Assembly: GCA_023445445.1 (NCBI GenBank)
Contig: JAEXLD010000039.1
Location: 30,984 to 94,983, forward strand
DNA from: Bacillota bacterium
Lineage (GTDB): Bacteria; Bacillota; Clostridia; Clostridiales; Clostridiaceae
Length of the DNA: 64,000 nucleotides
Direction: 5' to 3'
The notes beneath the pieces were generated by a model. It was not told the origin of the DNA. It made no database searches and saw only the letters and a list, made by a program, of their open reading frames with translations. Below are positions 44,130-53,222 of this stretch, piece by piece (positions within the stretch are counted from its first letter, which is position 1; each line of letters starts with the position of its first letter). A program made the translations under genes and the position numbers.

Positions 44130-44828
44130 ATGTCTAATGTTATAAATAACTATACTGGAGCAAGAGCTACAGATAGGGGAACTAGAATTGTTAAACAAGG
44201 ACAAGAAATGGATAAAAATGCTTTTCTAAGAATATTATCAGCAGAATTATCTAATATGGATCCAATGGGAAATAATGATTCAACTCAATATGTAACTCAA
44301 ATGGCACAGTTTGCATCTATGGAACAAATGACTAATTTAAATACTACCATGAGTAGTTATGCAAATAATTCATTAGTAGGTAAGGGAGTAACATTAAAAA
44401 GTGTTGATAGCCAAGGGGTTAATTATACAGGTATAGTTAAATCAGTTACCACTAATTCATCCAAAACTACTGTTGCAGTAGAAGTTAATGAAAATGGTAC
44501 TAATACATATAAAGATTTCGATATAAGCGATGTTCTTACTGTTTTAGATGTACCAGATTATTCCTTACCATCTATTAATAATATTAATGGAAATATGTCA
44601 TTCTTAGTTGCTTCATCATTTATAGGTAAGCATATCGAACTAAATGAAAAGGATGATAACAATACTAATAAAACAGGGGAAGTTCTAGGAATAGTTAAAG
44701 ATCAAGGTGTAGTTAAAGTAAGGATAAGGCTACATGATAGTGATGAGATACAAGAATTTACTTATGACAAAGTTATAAAAGCTTCTAACAAAAAGGAAGA
44801 TATTAAACCAGAAGTAACTGAAAGTTAA
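44130..44828 (+). CDS. flgD: flagellar hook capping protein FlgD
   Basis: FlgD forms the temporary cap under which hook subunits assemble. The 232-residue protein has the conserved N-terminal motif MDKNAFLRILSAELSNMDPMGNNDSTQYVTQMAQF at about residues 27-61 and then a beta-rich region. The C-terminal part has a repeat-like GKGVTLKSVD/GIVKSVTTNS pattern. It precedes flgE, its client, with one small gene between. Confidence 0.94.
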   Translation: MSNVINNYTGARATDRGTRIVKQGQEMDKNAFLRILSAELSNMDPMGNNDSTQYVTQMAQFASMEQMTNLNTTMSSYANNSLVGKGVTLKSVDSQGVNYTGIVKSVTTNSSKTTVAVEVNENGTNTYKDFDISDVLTVLDVPDYSLPSINNINGNMSFLVASSFIGKHIELNEKDDNNTNKTGEVLGIVKDQGVVKVRIRLHDSDEIQEFTYDKVIKASNKKEDIKPEVTES

Positions 44829-44848
44829 GAATAAGAGTAGGTGATATT

Positions 44849-45235
44849 TTGGGATTTAGAATCATAAATGGCCAAGCTTATCCTATAGGAAATTTTAAGT
44901 TACCAAGTGAAAGTCTAAAGGATAGAGCTGTTGGTAAAAAAGATAATTTTATTGAAATATTACAAGATGAAATAAAGAAGAAGGAATCTTCTTATACTTT
45001 ATCAAAACATGCTGCTGATAGGCTAAAAGAAATACAGTTTACAGAAGCAGATATGAAGGAAATCGGAAAAGGATTTAAAATAGCAGAAGAAAAGGGTTCT
45101 AAAAATTCAGTTATGATATATAAGGATGTAGCTTTAATTGCTAGCATAGAAAATAAAACTGTAATTACAGCTATAGAGAAAGAGAGAGCAAAGGATAATA
45201 TTTATACAAATATTGACAGTGTTGTAATTTTATAA
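44849..45235 (+). CDS. TIGR02530-type flagellar operon protein
   Basis: A 128-residue protein of the family found between flgD and flgE in Firmicutes. The core YTLSKHAADRLKEIQFTEADMKEIGKGFKIAEEKGSKNSVMIYKDVALIASIENKTVITA, which covers about residues 50-110, is typical of the group. Its precise function is unknown; it is assumed to help hook assembly. The start codon is TTG with an AGGTGAT ribosome binding site. No membrane segment or signal is seen. Confidence 0.85.
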   Translation: MGFRIINGQAYPIGNFKLPSESLKDRAVGKKDNFIEILQDEIKKKESSYTLSKHAADRLKEIQFTEADMKEIGKGFKIAEEKGSKNSVMIYKDVALIASIENKTVITAIEKERAKDNIYTNIDSVVIL

Positions 45236-45311
45236 GCTGGACCTAAATTAGGAGGCTTAATTCTTGTTGAATGATAGATACAAGAAAAAATAATTGGTTG
45301 GAGGTCAAATA

Positions 45312-47597
45312 ATGTTAAGATCAATGTATTCCGGTATAAGCGGTATGAAAGTTAATCAAACAAAATTAGATGTTATAGGTAATAATATATCAAATGTAGG
45401 AACAACTTCCTTTAAATCATCAAGAGCAAGATTTAGCGATATGCTTAGTCAAAATGTTTCTGATGCTATGGCACCATCTAATAATCAAGGGGGAGTAAAT
45501 GCTAGCCAAGTTGGACTAGGGGTACAACTTGCAAGTATAGACTCAGTAATGACTCAAGGTATGATGCAACCAACAGGTAGGCAGTTAGATGTAGCTATAG
45601 ATGGTGATGGATTCTTTATGGTAAGTAAAGGACCAGCAATATATGGTTCTACATTAGAAGTAAATCATAGAGCAGGAGCACATAATATAACTGAACAATC
45701 ATTAAGTAACTCAGGATCAGAAATTATGTATTCAAGAGATGGTTCATTTATATTAGATGAACAAGGAAATTTATTAACTGGTGATGGATTTAGAATTATG
45801 GGATATTCATTAACTAATGATGATAGTGCACAACTAGCAACAGGATTATCTCCTAATGCAGTAAATACTGCTGGATTAGATTTTAGATTTGGACCAGGAT
45901 CTCAATTAAATGGATTTAAAGTTGTTTTAGGTTCTATTGGACCTGGAACAGTAACTACTGCTGATGTTAATAAAGGAGAAAAGACTATAGTAGTAAATGG
46001 AGATTTCTCTAGCACAGGAGCATTAACTACAGCACAAGTGGAATCAGCAATAAATAAAGGCTTATCTTCTGCAGGAATTTCTCAAAGAATATATGTAAGT
46101 GGAAAGCCAATAAGTTTTGAAGGCCTAGGTTCTGAATCTGTTTTAGGTGGTACAGATGCAATAGCGCCACAACTAGTTTCTATTGGAGGCTTTAATATTC
46201 AGTTTGACGAAGGTAGTGAACTAAATGGATATAGTTTCGCAATAAATGGAAAAATTGAACCTGATGCGAATAATCCACAATTAGAAGTAAGTATAAATAC
46301 TGTAGATAAAGTGATAGAAATTACTGGGAATTTCTTAGATAAATCCTTTAACTCATCAGATTTACAAAATGCTTTAAATAATGCATTACAAGGTGCTAAT
46401 TTTACTCAAGAAGCCAAGGTTAGCGGAAGTGCTGCAACTTTAGCAAATAGCAAAGGAAAACTAAGCAATTCTGCTACATCTAATATAGCAGGATTAAGTG
46501 TTGCAATATCTAAAGGAACATTAGCAAAGGATATAGATTTTAAAATAACAAATATAGCTGATTCTAACGGTTTATCAGTAGAATATGATGATGCAACAGG
46601 ATTATTAACAATAAAAGGAGATTTTACTAAGAAAGTTAATGCAAGTGATTTAGAAAATGCAATAAATGCTAAATTACCTGTGGATACTTCAGGAGTTAAG
46701 CTTGAAGTTAAGGTATCAGGAACATCTAAGCCTTATACAGGTTTAACATCTGATAATATTCAAGGTGGAGAAACTGATAAAGCACCTTCTAAAGTAACAG
46801 TAGGAGGAGTAGAATTAACATTTGATGCTGGTTCAGCACTTAATGGTTATAAATTTGTAGTAGGAACTATAACAGAAGGAACTAGAACATCAGCTAAAAT
46901 AGATGAAAAAGCAAAAACAATAACTATAAATGGTGATTTTGTAACACCTAATGCTATTACAGCAAAAAACATTCAAGATACATTAACAAGAGTACTACAA
47001 GAAAAAGGAATTAATCAAGGAATAACTGTTTCAGGTAAGCCTATGGAAATAGGAGGAGTTGTTTCAGAAGAAACTTTTGGTGGTACTTCTGTTGAAAGTA
47101 TTAACCAAGATGGAAGTATAAATTTTGTAGATGCAACACAAAATTTAAAATCCTATGATGGACAACTTAAAACTTTAAAAATTCCAGATAAGGTTAGAAT
47201 ACCAGGAACTGATACAGAACTTAGAATTAAGACATATACAATAGATAAAAATGGAGTAATTAATGGAGTATTAGAAGATGGTAGAGTAGCTGCACTTGGA
47301 CAAATTGCTATGGCTAGCTTTAAAAATCCAGAAGGCTTAACAAAATTAGGTGGTAATCTTTATAGTTCTTCAGTTAACTCAGGAGAAGCAGTAATTAAAA
47401 GTGGAATTGGAACATTAAATGATGATAACTCAAAGGGATATGGAGATAACCTTCAAGGGATGCTTGAAATGTCTAATGTAGATTTAGCAGAGCAATTTAC
47501 AGATATGATAACTTCAAGTAGAGCCTTCCAAGCAGCAGGTAAAATGATTACTACTGGAGATGAAATATTACAAGATATTATAAACTTAAAGAGATAA
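45312..47597 (+). CDS. flgE: flagellar hook protein FlgE, with expanded central repeats
   Basis: FlgE builds the hook. At 761 residues it is far longer than the 260-450 common in Firmicutes. The N terminus (LRSMYSGISGMKVNQTKLDVIGNNISNVGTTSFKS) and C terminus (GMLEMSNVDLAEQFTDMITSSRAFQAAGKMI) are canonical. From about residue 193 to 593 there are four related modules of about 90-110 residues. Each has a G-S-x-L-N-G-y-x-F/V entry, a T-I-x-I-x-G-D/N-F strand and an x-V-S-G-K/S-exit, and modules 1, 3 and 4 end in GGT/GGE. ATG 45312 is chosen for its TTGGAGGT site. Confidence 0.95.
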   Translation: MLRSMYSGISGMKVNQTKLDVIGNNISNVGTTSFKSSRARFSDMLSQNVSDAMAPSNNQGGVNASQVGLGVQLASIDSVMTQGMMQPTGRQLDVAIDGDGFFMVSKGPAIYGSTLEVNHRAGAHNITEQSLSNSGSEIMYSRDGSFILDEQGNLLTGDGFRIMGYSLTNDDSAQLATGLSPNAVNTAGLDFRFGPGSQLNGFKVVLGSIGPGTVTTADVNKGEKTIVVNGDFSSTGALTTAQVESAINKGLSSAGISQRIYVSGKPISFEGLGSESVLGGTDAIAPQLVSIGGFNIQFDEGSELNGYSFAINGKIEPDANNPQLEVSINTVDKVIEITGNFLDKSFNSSDLQNALNNALQGANFTQEAKVSGSAATLANSKGKLSNSATSNIAGLSVAISKGTLAKDIDFKITNIADSNGLSVEYDDATGLLTIKGDFTKKVNASDLENAINAKLPVDTSGVKLEVKVSGTSKPYTGLTSDNIQGGETDKAPSKVTVGGVELTFDAGSALNGYKFVVGTITEGTRTSAKIDEKAKTITINGDFVTPNAITAKNIQDTLTRVLQEKGINQGITVSGKPMEIGGVVSEETFGGTSVESINQDGSINFVDATQNLKSYDGQLKTLKIPDKVRIPGTDTELRIKTYTIDKNGVINGVLEDGRVAALGQIAMASFKNPEGLTKLGGNLYSSSVNSGEAVIKSGIGTLNDDNSKGYGDNLQGMLEMSNVDLAEQFTDMITSSRAFQAAGKMITTGDEILQDIINLKR

Positions 47598-47611
47598 TTT
47601 AAATTCTATAT

Positions 47612-47661
47612 ATTTACTATTAGGAGCTTACTTTATAGCTCTTAATAGTAAATGATTTTTA
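47612..47661 (+). terminator. strong hairpin with T-rich tail between flgE and flbD
   Basis: A 17-base-pair stem (47612-47628 with 47637-47653, one G-U pair, eight-base loop) is followed by GATTTTTA. It has intrinsic-terminator form but lies inside the basal-body operon, so it is more likely an attenuator or processing/stability element. Confidence 0.6.
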
Positions 47662-47698
47662 GAATTTATAAAATATAAGTAAAGAGGGTAGATAGAGA

Positions 47699-47890
47699 AT
47701 GATAGATTTAACTGCTATGAATAATAGAGCTTTTATCTTAAATGCAGATCATATAGAAAAGATAGAAGAAGTTCCAGAAACTCTAATCACTTTAACTAAT
47801 GGTAAAAAATATATAGTACTTGAAAGAGTAGAAGAAGTAGTTGAAAAAGTAATTAAGTATAAAAATAAGATAGTTACTTATAGATTGTAA
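47699..47890 (+). CDS. flbD: FlbD family flagellar protein (SwrD)
   Basis: A 63-residue protein with the FlbD/SwrD pattern: IDLTAMNNRAFILNADHIEKIE at the start, PETLITLTNGKKYIV in the middle and a helix with EEVVEKVIKYK at the end. In Bacillus SwrD raises flagellar motor power and lies near motA/motB-like genes. It immediately precedes motA here by 16 bases, which fits that role. Confidence 0.88.
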   Translation: MIDLTAMNNRAFILNADHIEKIEEVPETLITLTNGKKYIVLERVEEVVEKVIKYKNKIVTYRL

Positions 47891-47906
47891 TGGGGGGAAA
47901 TAATAT

Positions 47907-48713
47907 ATGAAAAAATCAGACATATTAACCTCAGTAGGTTTAGTTTTGGGTATAATTCTAATGCTTTATGGAATGCTTCTTGGAAGTAGCCTTAAAATAT
48001 TTTGGGATTTATCATCTGTAATTATAACTGTGGGAGGATCAGTAGCAGCACTGTTAATTACATATTCTTTAGAAGAAGTAATGAACATGGGAAAATTATT
48101 TGTTGAAGCTTTTAAAGAAAAAAGTTCATCAGGAAAAGATATAATTGAAAAATTTAGTGTTCTTTCAAAAAAGGCAAGAAGAGAAGGATTATTATCATTA
48201 GAAGATGATATTTCAGAGATGGAAGATCCTTTCTTAAAGAAAGGTCTACAAATGGTAGTTGATGGTATTGAACCAGAAACAATAAGAGAAATATTAGAAC
48301 TTGAGATTGGCGAAATGGAGAGTAGACATGATAAAGGAGCAGGAATATTTTTATCCTGGGGAGCTTATGCACCAGCCTTTGGTATGCTTGGAACATTAAT
48401 AGGATTAATACAAATGCTAGCTAATTTAACTGATGTAGCTAATATAGCTTCTGGGATGGGAAAAGCATTAATTACCACCTTCTATGGATCAATATTAGCA
48501 AATCTTCTTTGTAACCCTATAGCAACTAATTTAAAACAAAAAAGCTCTAAGGAAGTTGGAGAAAGAGAAATGATGCTAGAAGGAATACTTGCAATACAAT
48601 CAGGTGTTAATCCTAGAATTGTAGAAGAAAAACTTATAACGTACTTGCCTCCAAAAGAAAAATTAGAGTATTTAAATAACAGCATTGAGAATGGTGAAGG
48701 AGTTGTTATTTAA
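47907..48713 (+). CDS. motA: flagellar stator protein MotA
   Basis: MotA is the membrane ring of the proton- or sodium-driven stator that turns the motor. The 268-residue protein has transmembrane segments near residues 6-24, 29-50, 150-170 and 180-202. The conserved cytoplasmic loop includes KARREGLLSLEDDI (about 89-102). The pore prolines are in the WGAYAPAFGMLGTLIGLIQML region, around residues 150-170. It shares one base with motB (TAATG), indicating translational coupling. Confidence 0.95.
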   Translation: MKKSDILTSVGLVLGIILMLYGMLLGSSLKIFWDLSSVIITVGGSVAALLITYSLEEVMNMGKLFVEAFKEKSSSGKDIIEKFSVLSKKARREGLLSLEDDISEMEDPFLKKGLQMVVDGIEPETIREILELEIGEMESRHDKGAGIFLSWGAYAPAFGMLGTLIGLIQMLANLTDVANIASGMGKALITTFYGSILANLLCNPIATNLKQKSSKEVGEREMMLEGILAIQSGVNPRIVEEKLITYLPPKEKLEYLNNSIENGEGVVI

Positions 48714-49453
48714 TGGCTAGAAATAAGAAGAACAAGGGTGGAGGGTTAAGAGGAGACGAATGGATGGCTACATATGCCGATACCGTAACTCTATTACTTA
48801 CATTTTTTGTATTACTATATTCTATGTCTTCAGTAGATTCTGAGAAAACCAAAAGTATATCTAATGCCTTTACATCTATGATGAATGGAGAAAGTGGAAA
48901 CAGTATACTTGAATATAATTTATATAATGGGGAAGTTCCTTTAATAGGGGGAGAAACAGAAGAGCCAATTGAAGGTGGAGAATCATTAACAGAACAAAAA
49001 AAATTATATAATAATCTTAAAAAATTTGTATCTGAAAATAATTTGCAGGGTGTAGTAGAAATTATTGATGATGAAAGAGGAGTGGCAATTCAACTAAGAG
49101 ATAATATATTATTTGAAACTTCTAGTTCTGATTTAAGAGAAGAAAGTAAGGCAATACTAGATAAGTTATTAACTATTATTTCACCGATGGACAACCCTAT
49201 ATTAATAGAAGGTCATACAGATAATAGAGCAATAAATACATCTAAGTTTCCTTCAAATTGGGAATTATCTGCAGATAGAGCAGTTAATGTAGTTAGATAT
49301 TTTGTAGAAGTTAAGGGACAAGATCCTAAGAGATTTTCAGCTATAGGCTATGGAGAATTCCAGCCAGTAGCACCGAATGATAGCTATGAAGATATGGCTA
49401 AAAATAGAAGAGTTGATATATTAATAGTGACGTCTGATGAGGGGGAAAGTTAA
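48713..49453 (+). CDS. motB: flagellar stator protein MotB
   Basis: MotB carries the ion and anchors the stator to peptidoglycan. The 246-residue protein has one transmembrane helix with the ion-binding Asp23 in TYADTVTLLLTFFVLLYS. A plug/linker follows, then a C-terminal OmpA-like domain with ILIEGHTDNR, WELSADRAVNVV and AKNRRVDI. It lies between motA and fliL, with three bases before fliL. Whether the coupling ion is H+ or Na+ cannot be read safely. Confidence 0.95.
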   Translation: MARNKKNKGGGLRGDEWMATYADTVTLLLTFFVLLYSMSSVDSEKTKSISNAFTSMMNGESGNSILEYNLYNGEVPLIGGETEEPIEGGESLTEQKKLYNNLKKFVSENNLQGVVEIIDDERGVAIQLRDNILFETSSSDLREESKAILDKLLTIISPMDNPILIEGHTDNRAINTSKFPSNWELSADRAVNVVRYFVEVKGQDPKRFSAIGYGEFQPVAPNDSYEDMAKNRRVDILIVTSDEGES

Positions 49454-49455
49454 AA

Positions 49456-49896
49456 ATGGCTGGTGGCAATAAAAATAACAAAAAAACAATTATGATTATA
49501 GTAATTATTTTAATATTAGTAGGTGGAGGTACCTTTGGTGGCACATATTTTTATATGAGTAAAAATACTGCCTCAAAGCCTGTATTTATAAAAGAAGGTT
49601 TTATTGAAATTGGAGAAATATTCGTAAATCTTAGTGATGAGGGCTCTAGAAGGTATGTAAAACTAAATATGTCTGTAAGTTATGATGAATCGAATAAAGA
49701 TTTAGCCAAAGAATTAGAGGAGAAAAAAGTAATAATTAGAGATGTATCTAACTTTTATATAAAGTCTTGTGATGCAAAGGATTTTGAGCCAGTTAATGAA
49801 GTGGTTTTAAAGGGAGACTTAATTGCTAGAATAAATCAAAAGCTTACTAATGGAGTATTAAAGGATATATATATTAGTGAAATAATCGTACAGTAG
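49456..49896 (+). CDS. fliL: flagellar basal body-associated protein FliL
   Basis: FliL surrounds and modulates the stator. The 146-residue protein has a short basic N-terminal tail, one transmembrane helix at about residues 12-33, and an extracytoplasmic domain with EIFVNLSDEGSRRYVKLNMSVSY and the C-terminal KLTNGVLKDIYISEIIVQ segment. All are typical. It begins two bases after motB. Confidence 0.92.
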   Translation: MAGGNKNNKKTIMIIVIILILVGGGTFGGTYFYMSKNTASKPVFIKEGFIEIGEIFVNLSDEGSRRYVKLNMSVSYDESNKDLAKELEEKKVIIRDVSNFYIKSCDAKDFEPVNEVVLKGDLIARINQKLTNGVLKDIYISEIIVQ

Positions 49897-49914
49897 AGAA
49901 AGATGAGATAAGAT

Positions 49915-50283
49915 ATGGATTTGGCATTTTTATTTTTAAAGTTAATATTTGCCTTAGCTGCTGTATTAGGCTTAATGTATCTCACCTTTAAATTAAGTGG
50001 AGAAAAGCTAAGTAAAATTAATAATAATAAATATATAAAAGTATTAGAGAAAAGTCAAATATCAAGAGAGGCCTCTATAGCAGTTATTAAGGTTGGAGAT
50101 AAGGGATATATATTAAGTATATCTAATAATAAAATTGAAAAATTAGATGACATATCTAAAGAGGAAATACTTATTATAGAAGAAGACAAAATACGAGAAA
50201 AAGAAAAAATAAATGAGCAATACAATGTATTACTATCAGGACTTAAATCTAAGATTAATAGTTTTAAGAGGAAAAATAACTAA
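49915..50283 (+). CDS. fliO: flagellar biosynthesis protein FliO
   Basis: A 122-residue membrane protein with one N-terminal transmembrane helix (residues 4-26, FLFLKLIFALAAVLGLMYL) and a short strand-rich cytoplasmic domain containing KYIKVLEKSQISREASIAVIKVGDKGYIL. This matches FliO/FliZ proteins, which help assemble FliP in the membrane. It is directly upstream of fliP, as expected. Confidence 0.85.
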   Translation: MDLAFLFLKLIFALAAVLGLMYLTFKLSGEKLSKINNNKYIKVLEKSQISREASIAVIKVGDKGYILSISNNKIEKLDDISKEEILIIEEDKIREKEKINEQYNVLLSGLKSKINSFKRKNN

Positions 50284-50296
50284 AAGGAAGATTTAT

Positions 50297-51067
50297 ATGA
50301 AGAAGAAAAAATATATATTCATGATATTTGTAGTTATGGCTTTAATATTTACCTTTGATAAAAGTGTTAGAGCAGAGCCTATAAATATACCAGACCTTAA
50401 TATATCTGTTGGAGGAGAAAGTACATCACCTGCAAATTATGTTGATAATATAAAGTTGTTAATAGTACTAACAGTATTAACATTATTACCATCAATTATA
50501 ATAATGATGACTTCCTTTACAAGAATAATAGTAGTATTTTCTTTTTTAAAAAATGCACTAGGAGCGCAACAATCAATTCCTAACCAAATTCTTATTGGAC
50601 TAGCATTATTTTTGACAATTTTTATAATGAAACCAGTTTATACTGAAATTAATGATAAGGCTTTTGAGCCATTTATGAATAATGAAATAACCCAAGAAGA
50701 AGCAATGGAAGTTGGAAGCAAACCATTAAAGGATTTTATGCTAAAGCAAACTAGACAAAAGGATTTAGAGTTATTTGCTGAAGCTTCAAAAATTAATATG
50801 GATGAAATAACTAAAGAAAATATTCCACTAACTGTAGTTATTCCAGCCTTTGCAATAAGTGAATTAAAGACAGCATTTCAAATAGGTTTCTTACTATTCT
50901 TACCATTCCTAATTATAGATATGGTAGTAGCAAGTATACTTATGTCAATGGGGATGTTTATGGTACCACCTGTTATGGTAGCTCTACCATTTAAGCTTCT
51001 TTTATTCGTTATGGTAGATGGTTGGTACTTAATGGTTAAATCCTTAATAATGAGTTTTGGAGGATAA
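50297..51067 (+). CDS. fliP: flagellar export gate protein FliP
   Basis: FliP is the core of the export gate. The 256-residue precursor has an N-terminal signal peptide (basic MKKKK, hydrophobic stretch, likely cleavage after VRA near residue 26). FliP signatures then follow: MMTSFTRIIVVFSFLKNALGAQQSIPNQILIGLALFLT at about residues 72-110, and a C-terminal pair of membrane helices with MGMFMVPPVMVALPFKLLLF. The ATG at 50297 has an AAAGGAAG site; the longer frame beginning at 50213 overlaps fliO and is rejected. Confidence 0.95.
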   Translation: MKKKKYIFMIFVVMALIFTFDKSVRAEPINIPDLNISVGGESTSPANYVDNIKLLIVLTVLTLLPSIIIMMTSFTRIIVVFSFLKNALGAQQSIPNQILIGLALFLTIFIMKPVYTEINDKAFEPFMNNEITQEEAMEVGSKPLKDFMLKQTRQKDLELFAEASKINMDEITKENIPLTVVIPAFAISELKTAFQIGFLLFLPFLIIDMVVASILMSMGMFMVPPVMVALPFKLLLFVMVDGWYLMVKSLIMSFGG

Positions 51068-51076
51068 GTAAAGAAA

Positions 51077-51346
51077 ATGAGTGAAAGTTTAGTAATAGGA
51101 ATAGTAAAAGATGCATTAATGACTGCTTTAAAAGTAGCAGGACCAATCCTATTAGTATCAATATTAATAGGATTGATAATAAGTATATTTCAAGCAACTA
51201 CTCAAATTCAAGAGCAAACATTAACATTTGTTCCAAAACTTATTGGAATTGCTGCAGTGGGATTATTTTTAGGTAGCTTTATGCTTCATAGCTTAGTAAG
51301 TTTTACACAAAGAATATTCGAATTAATAATTAGAATTTCTACATAG
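51077..51346 (+). CDS. fliQ: flagellar export gate protein FliQ
   Basis: An 89-residue protein with two transmembrane helices (about 16-38 and 52-72) and the motif SIFQATTQIQEQTLTFVPKL between them, which is diagnostic of FliQ/SpaQ family gate proteins. It lies between fliP and the fused fliR-flhB gene. Confidence 0.95.
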   Translation: MSESLVIGIVKDALMTALKVAGPILLVSILIGLIISIFQATTQIQEQTLTFVPKLIGIAAVGLFLGSFMLHSLVSFTQRIFELIIRIST

Positions 51347-51360
51347 GGAGGTAGGTAAGT

Positions 51361-53208
51361 ATGATAAATACAGCCTACTTCTTGGCACTATTTTTAATAT
51401 TTTTAAGAGTGACTTCATTCTTTATTATAACAAATGTTTTTTTCCCTAAAGGAACTCCAATAACATTAAAGGCTATGTTCTCACTTATATTTTCCTTTGC
51501 TTTATTAGGAGGAATAAATTATTCAAGTATTGAGGGAATTACAAGCAATTATCACTTAATTATTTATATGTTCTTTGAAGTTACAAATGGGTTGATACTA
51601 GGGTTGATTTCTAATATAGCCTTTGAAGTATTACTTATGGCTGGAAGTTTAATAGATGTACATATAGGCCTTAGTATGTTAAATACTATAGATCCTAATA
51701 GTAAGACAAGCACTACAATAACAGGGAATTTACTTCACTATGTAGCATTAGTTATATTCTTTATAATAAATGGGCATCATATGCTAATTAAATCTCTTAT
51801 AGAAAGTTTTACATTGCTACCTATTGGCAAAGGTTTATTTTATGGAGATACCATGATGACTATTATTGAAATTATAGCAAATTATTTTGTAATAGGTTTG
51901 AAAATAGCAATACCAATAGTATTGATAATAATATTAGCTGATGTTTGTATGGGATTAATATCAAGAGCAGTACCTCAAATAAATGTAATGATTTTAGGTA
52001 TGCCTGTAAAAATGTTAATTGGAATTATAGCAATATCAGTTTCCTTACCAATAATAATTAAAATATTTGTAAGTAATATTAGTTATTTACCAGATATTTT
52101 TAGAAAAATTATAACTACAGTTCCATTAGTATTTCTAATTGGAGCAGATGAAAAGACAGAAGCAGCTACACCAAAGAAGAAAAGTGATTCAAGAAAAAAA
52201 GGTCAAATTCCTAGAAGTAAAGATATAGGACTAGCTATTACATTAATAGCTACTACATTAGTAATAGTAGCTTTAAGTGGTATTGTTATTTCAGTTTTAA
52301 GAGATGGAGTAGTTTATTTCCTAGGTGATATGGGAACTATGGAAGTAACAGAAAGTAGTTTAAAATCTATAAATATATTAGTATTAAGTAAGGCTGCTAT
52401 TGCTATTATGCCTGTAATATTACCTATTATGATAGCTGGAGTAGCAGCTAGTTTACTTCAATCTGGTTTCTTAGTAGTTAAAGATGCTATTAAACCATCC
52501 TTTGGAAAACTAAACCCTTTAAATGGTTTTAAAAATATGTTTTCAAAAAAATCATTGGTGGAACTTACAAAAAATTTAATTTTAATATCTATTATTATAT
52601 TTATAGCTTACAATTATATAAGAGATAATTTTGACAAAATAATGCAAACTGGTAATCTTTATTTACCTACATTAGGAATTGAAATCAAATCTTTATTAGT
52701 AGGAATTTTTGTAAAAATATGTATATTACTTGTTGTTATTGCAGTAATTGACTATATTGTTCAATATATTTTATTTCAAAAAGATATAAGAATGACAAAA
52801 CAAGAAATTAAAGAAGAATATAAGCAAATGGAAGGGGACCCACAACTTAAATCAAAGATAAAACAAAAACAAAGGGAAATATCACAAAGAAGAATGATGC
52901 AGTCAGTGGGGGAAGCTACAGTAGTAATTACAAATCCTACTCACTTAGCAATTGCTATTAAGTATACTGAGGGGCAAATGGAAGCACCAAAGGTTGTTGC
53001 AAAGGGAGCTGATAATATAGCCATTAAGATTAAAGAAAAGGCTATGGAATTTAAGGTTCCAATAATAGAAAATAAACCTTTAGCAAGATTAATATATGAA
53101 ACAGTTGATATAGATAAGGATATTCCACAGGATATGTATCAAGCTGTAGCAGAGGTACTAGCAATGGTATATAAATTAGATAAAAAGAAAAAAGGTACTA
53201 GAAAATAA
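51361..53208 (+). CDS. fliR-flhB: fused flagellar export gate protein FliR-FlhB
   Basis: A 615-residue fusion. Residues about 1-260 are FliR, with multiple membrane helices; residues about 262-615 are FlhB, beginning ADEKTEAATPKKKSDSRKKGQIPRSKD. FlhB keeps four transmembrane helices and the cytoplasmic autocleavage site NPTH at residues 525-528. Cleavage there changes export specificity from hook to filament proteins. Fusion of these two proteins is characteristic of many clostridia. No stop or shift separates the halves, so this is a genuine fusion rather than a sequencing artefact. Confidence 0.96.
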   Translation: MINTAYFLALFLIFLRVTSFFIITNVFFPKGTPITLKAMFSLIFSFALLGGINYSSIEGITSNYHLIIYMFFEVTNGLILGLISNIAFEVLLMAGSLIDVHIGLSMLNTIDPNSKTSTTITGNLLHYVALVIFFIINGHHMLIKSLIESFTLLPIGKGLFYGDTMMTIIEIIANYFVIGLKIAIPIVLIIILADVCMGLISRAVPQINVMILGMPVKMLIGIIAISVSLPIIIKIFVSNISYLPDIFRKIITTVPLVFLIGADEKTEAATPKKKSDSRKKGQIPRSKDIGLAITLIATTLVIVALSGIVISVLRDGVVYFLGDMGTMEVTESSLKSINILVLSKAAIAIMPVILPIMIAGVAASLLQSGFLVVKDAIKPSFGKLNPLNGFKNMFSKKSLVELTKNLILISIIIFIAYNYIRDNFDKIMQTGNLYLPTLGIEIKSLLVGIFVKICILLVVIAVIDYIVQYILFQKDIRMTKQEIKEEYKQMEGDPQLKSKIKQKQREISQRRMMQSVGEATVVITNPTHLAIAIKYTEGQMEAPKVVAKGADNIAIKIKEKAMEFKVPIIENKPLARLIYETVDIDKDIPQDMYQAVAEVLAMVYKLDKKKKGTRK

Positions 53209-53222
53209 AGGATGGGATAAGG

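Noticed and set aside
50213..50296. Long N-terminal extension of FliP
   Set aside because: It lies within fliO and would bury the signal peptide; ATG 50297 has a proper site.
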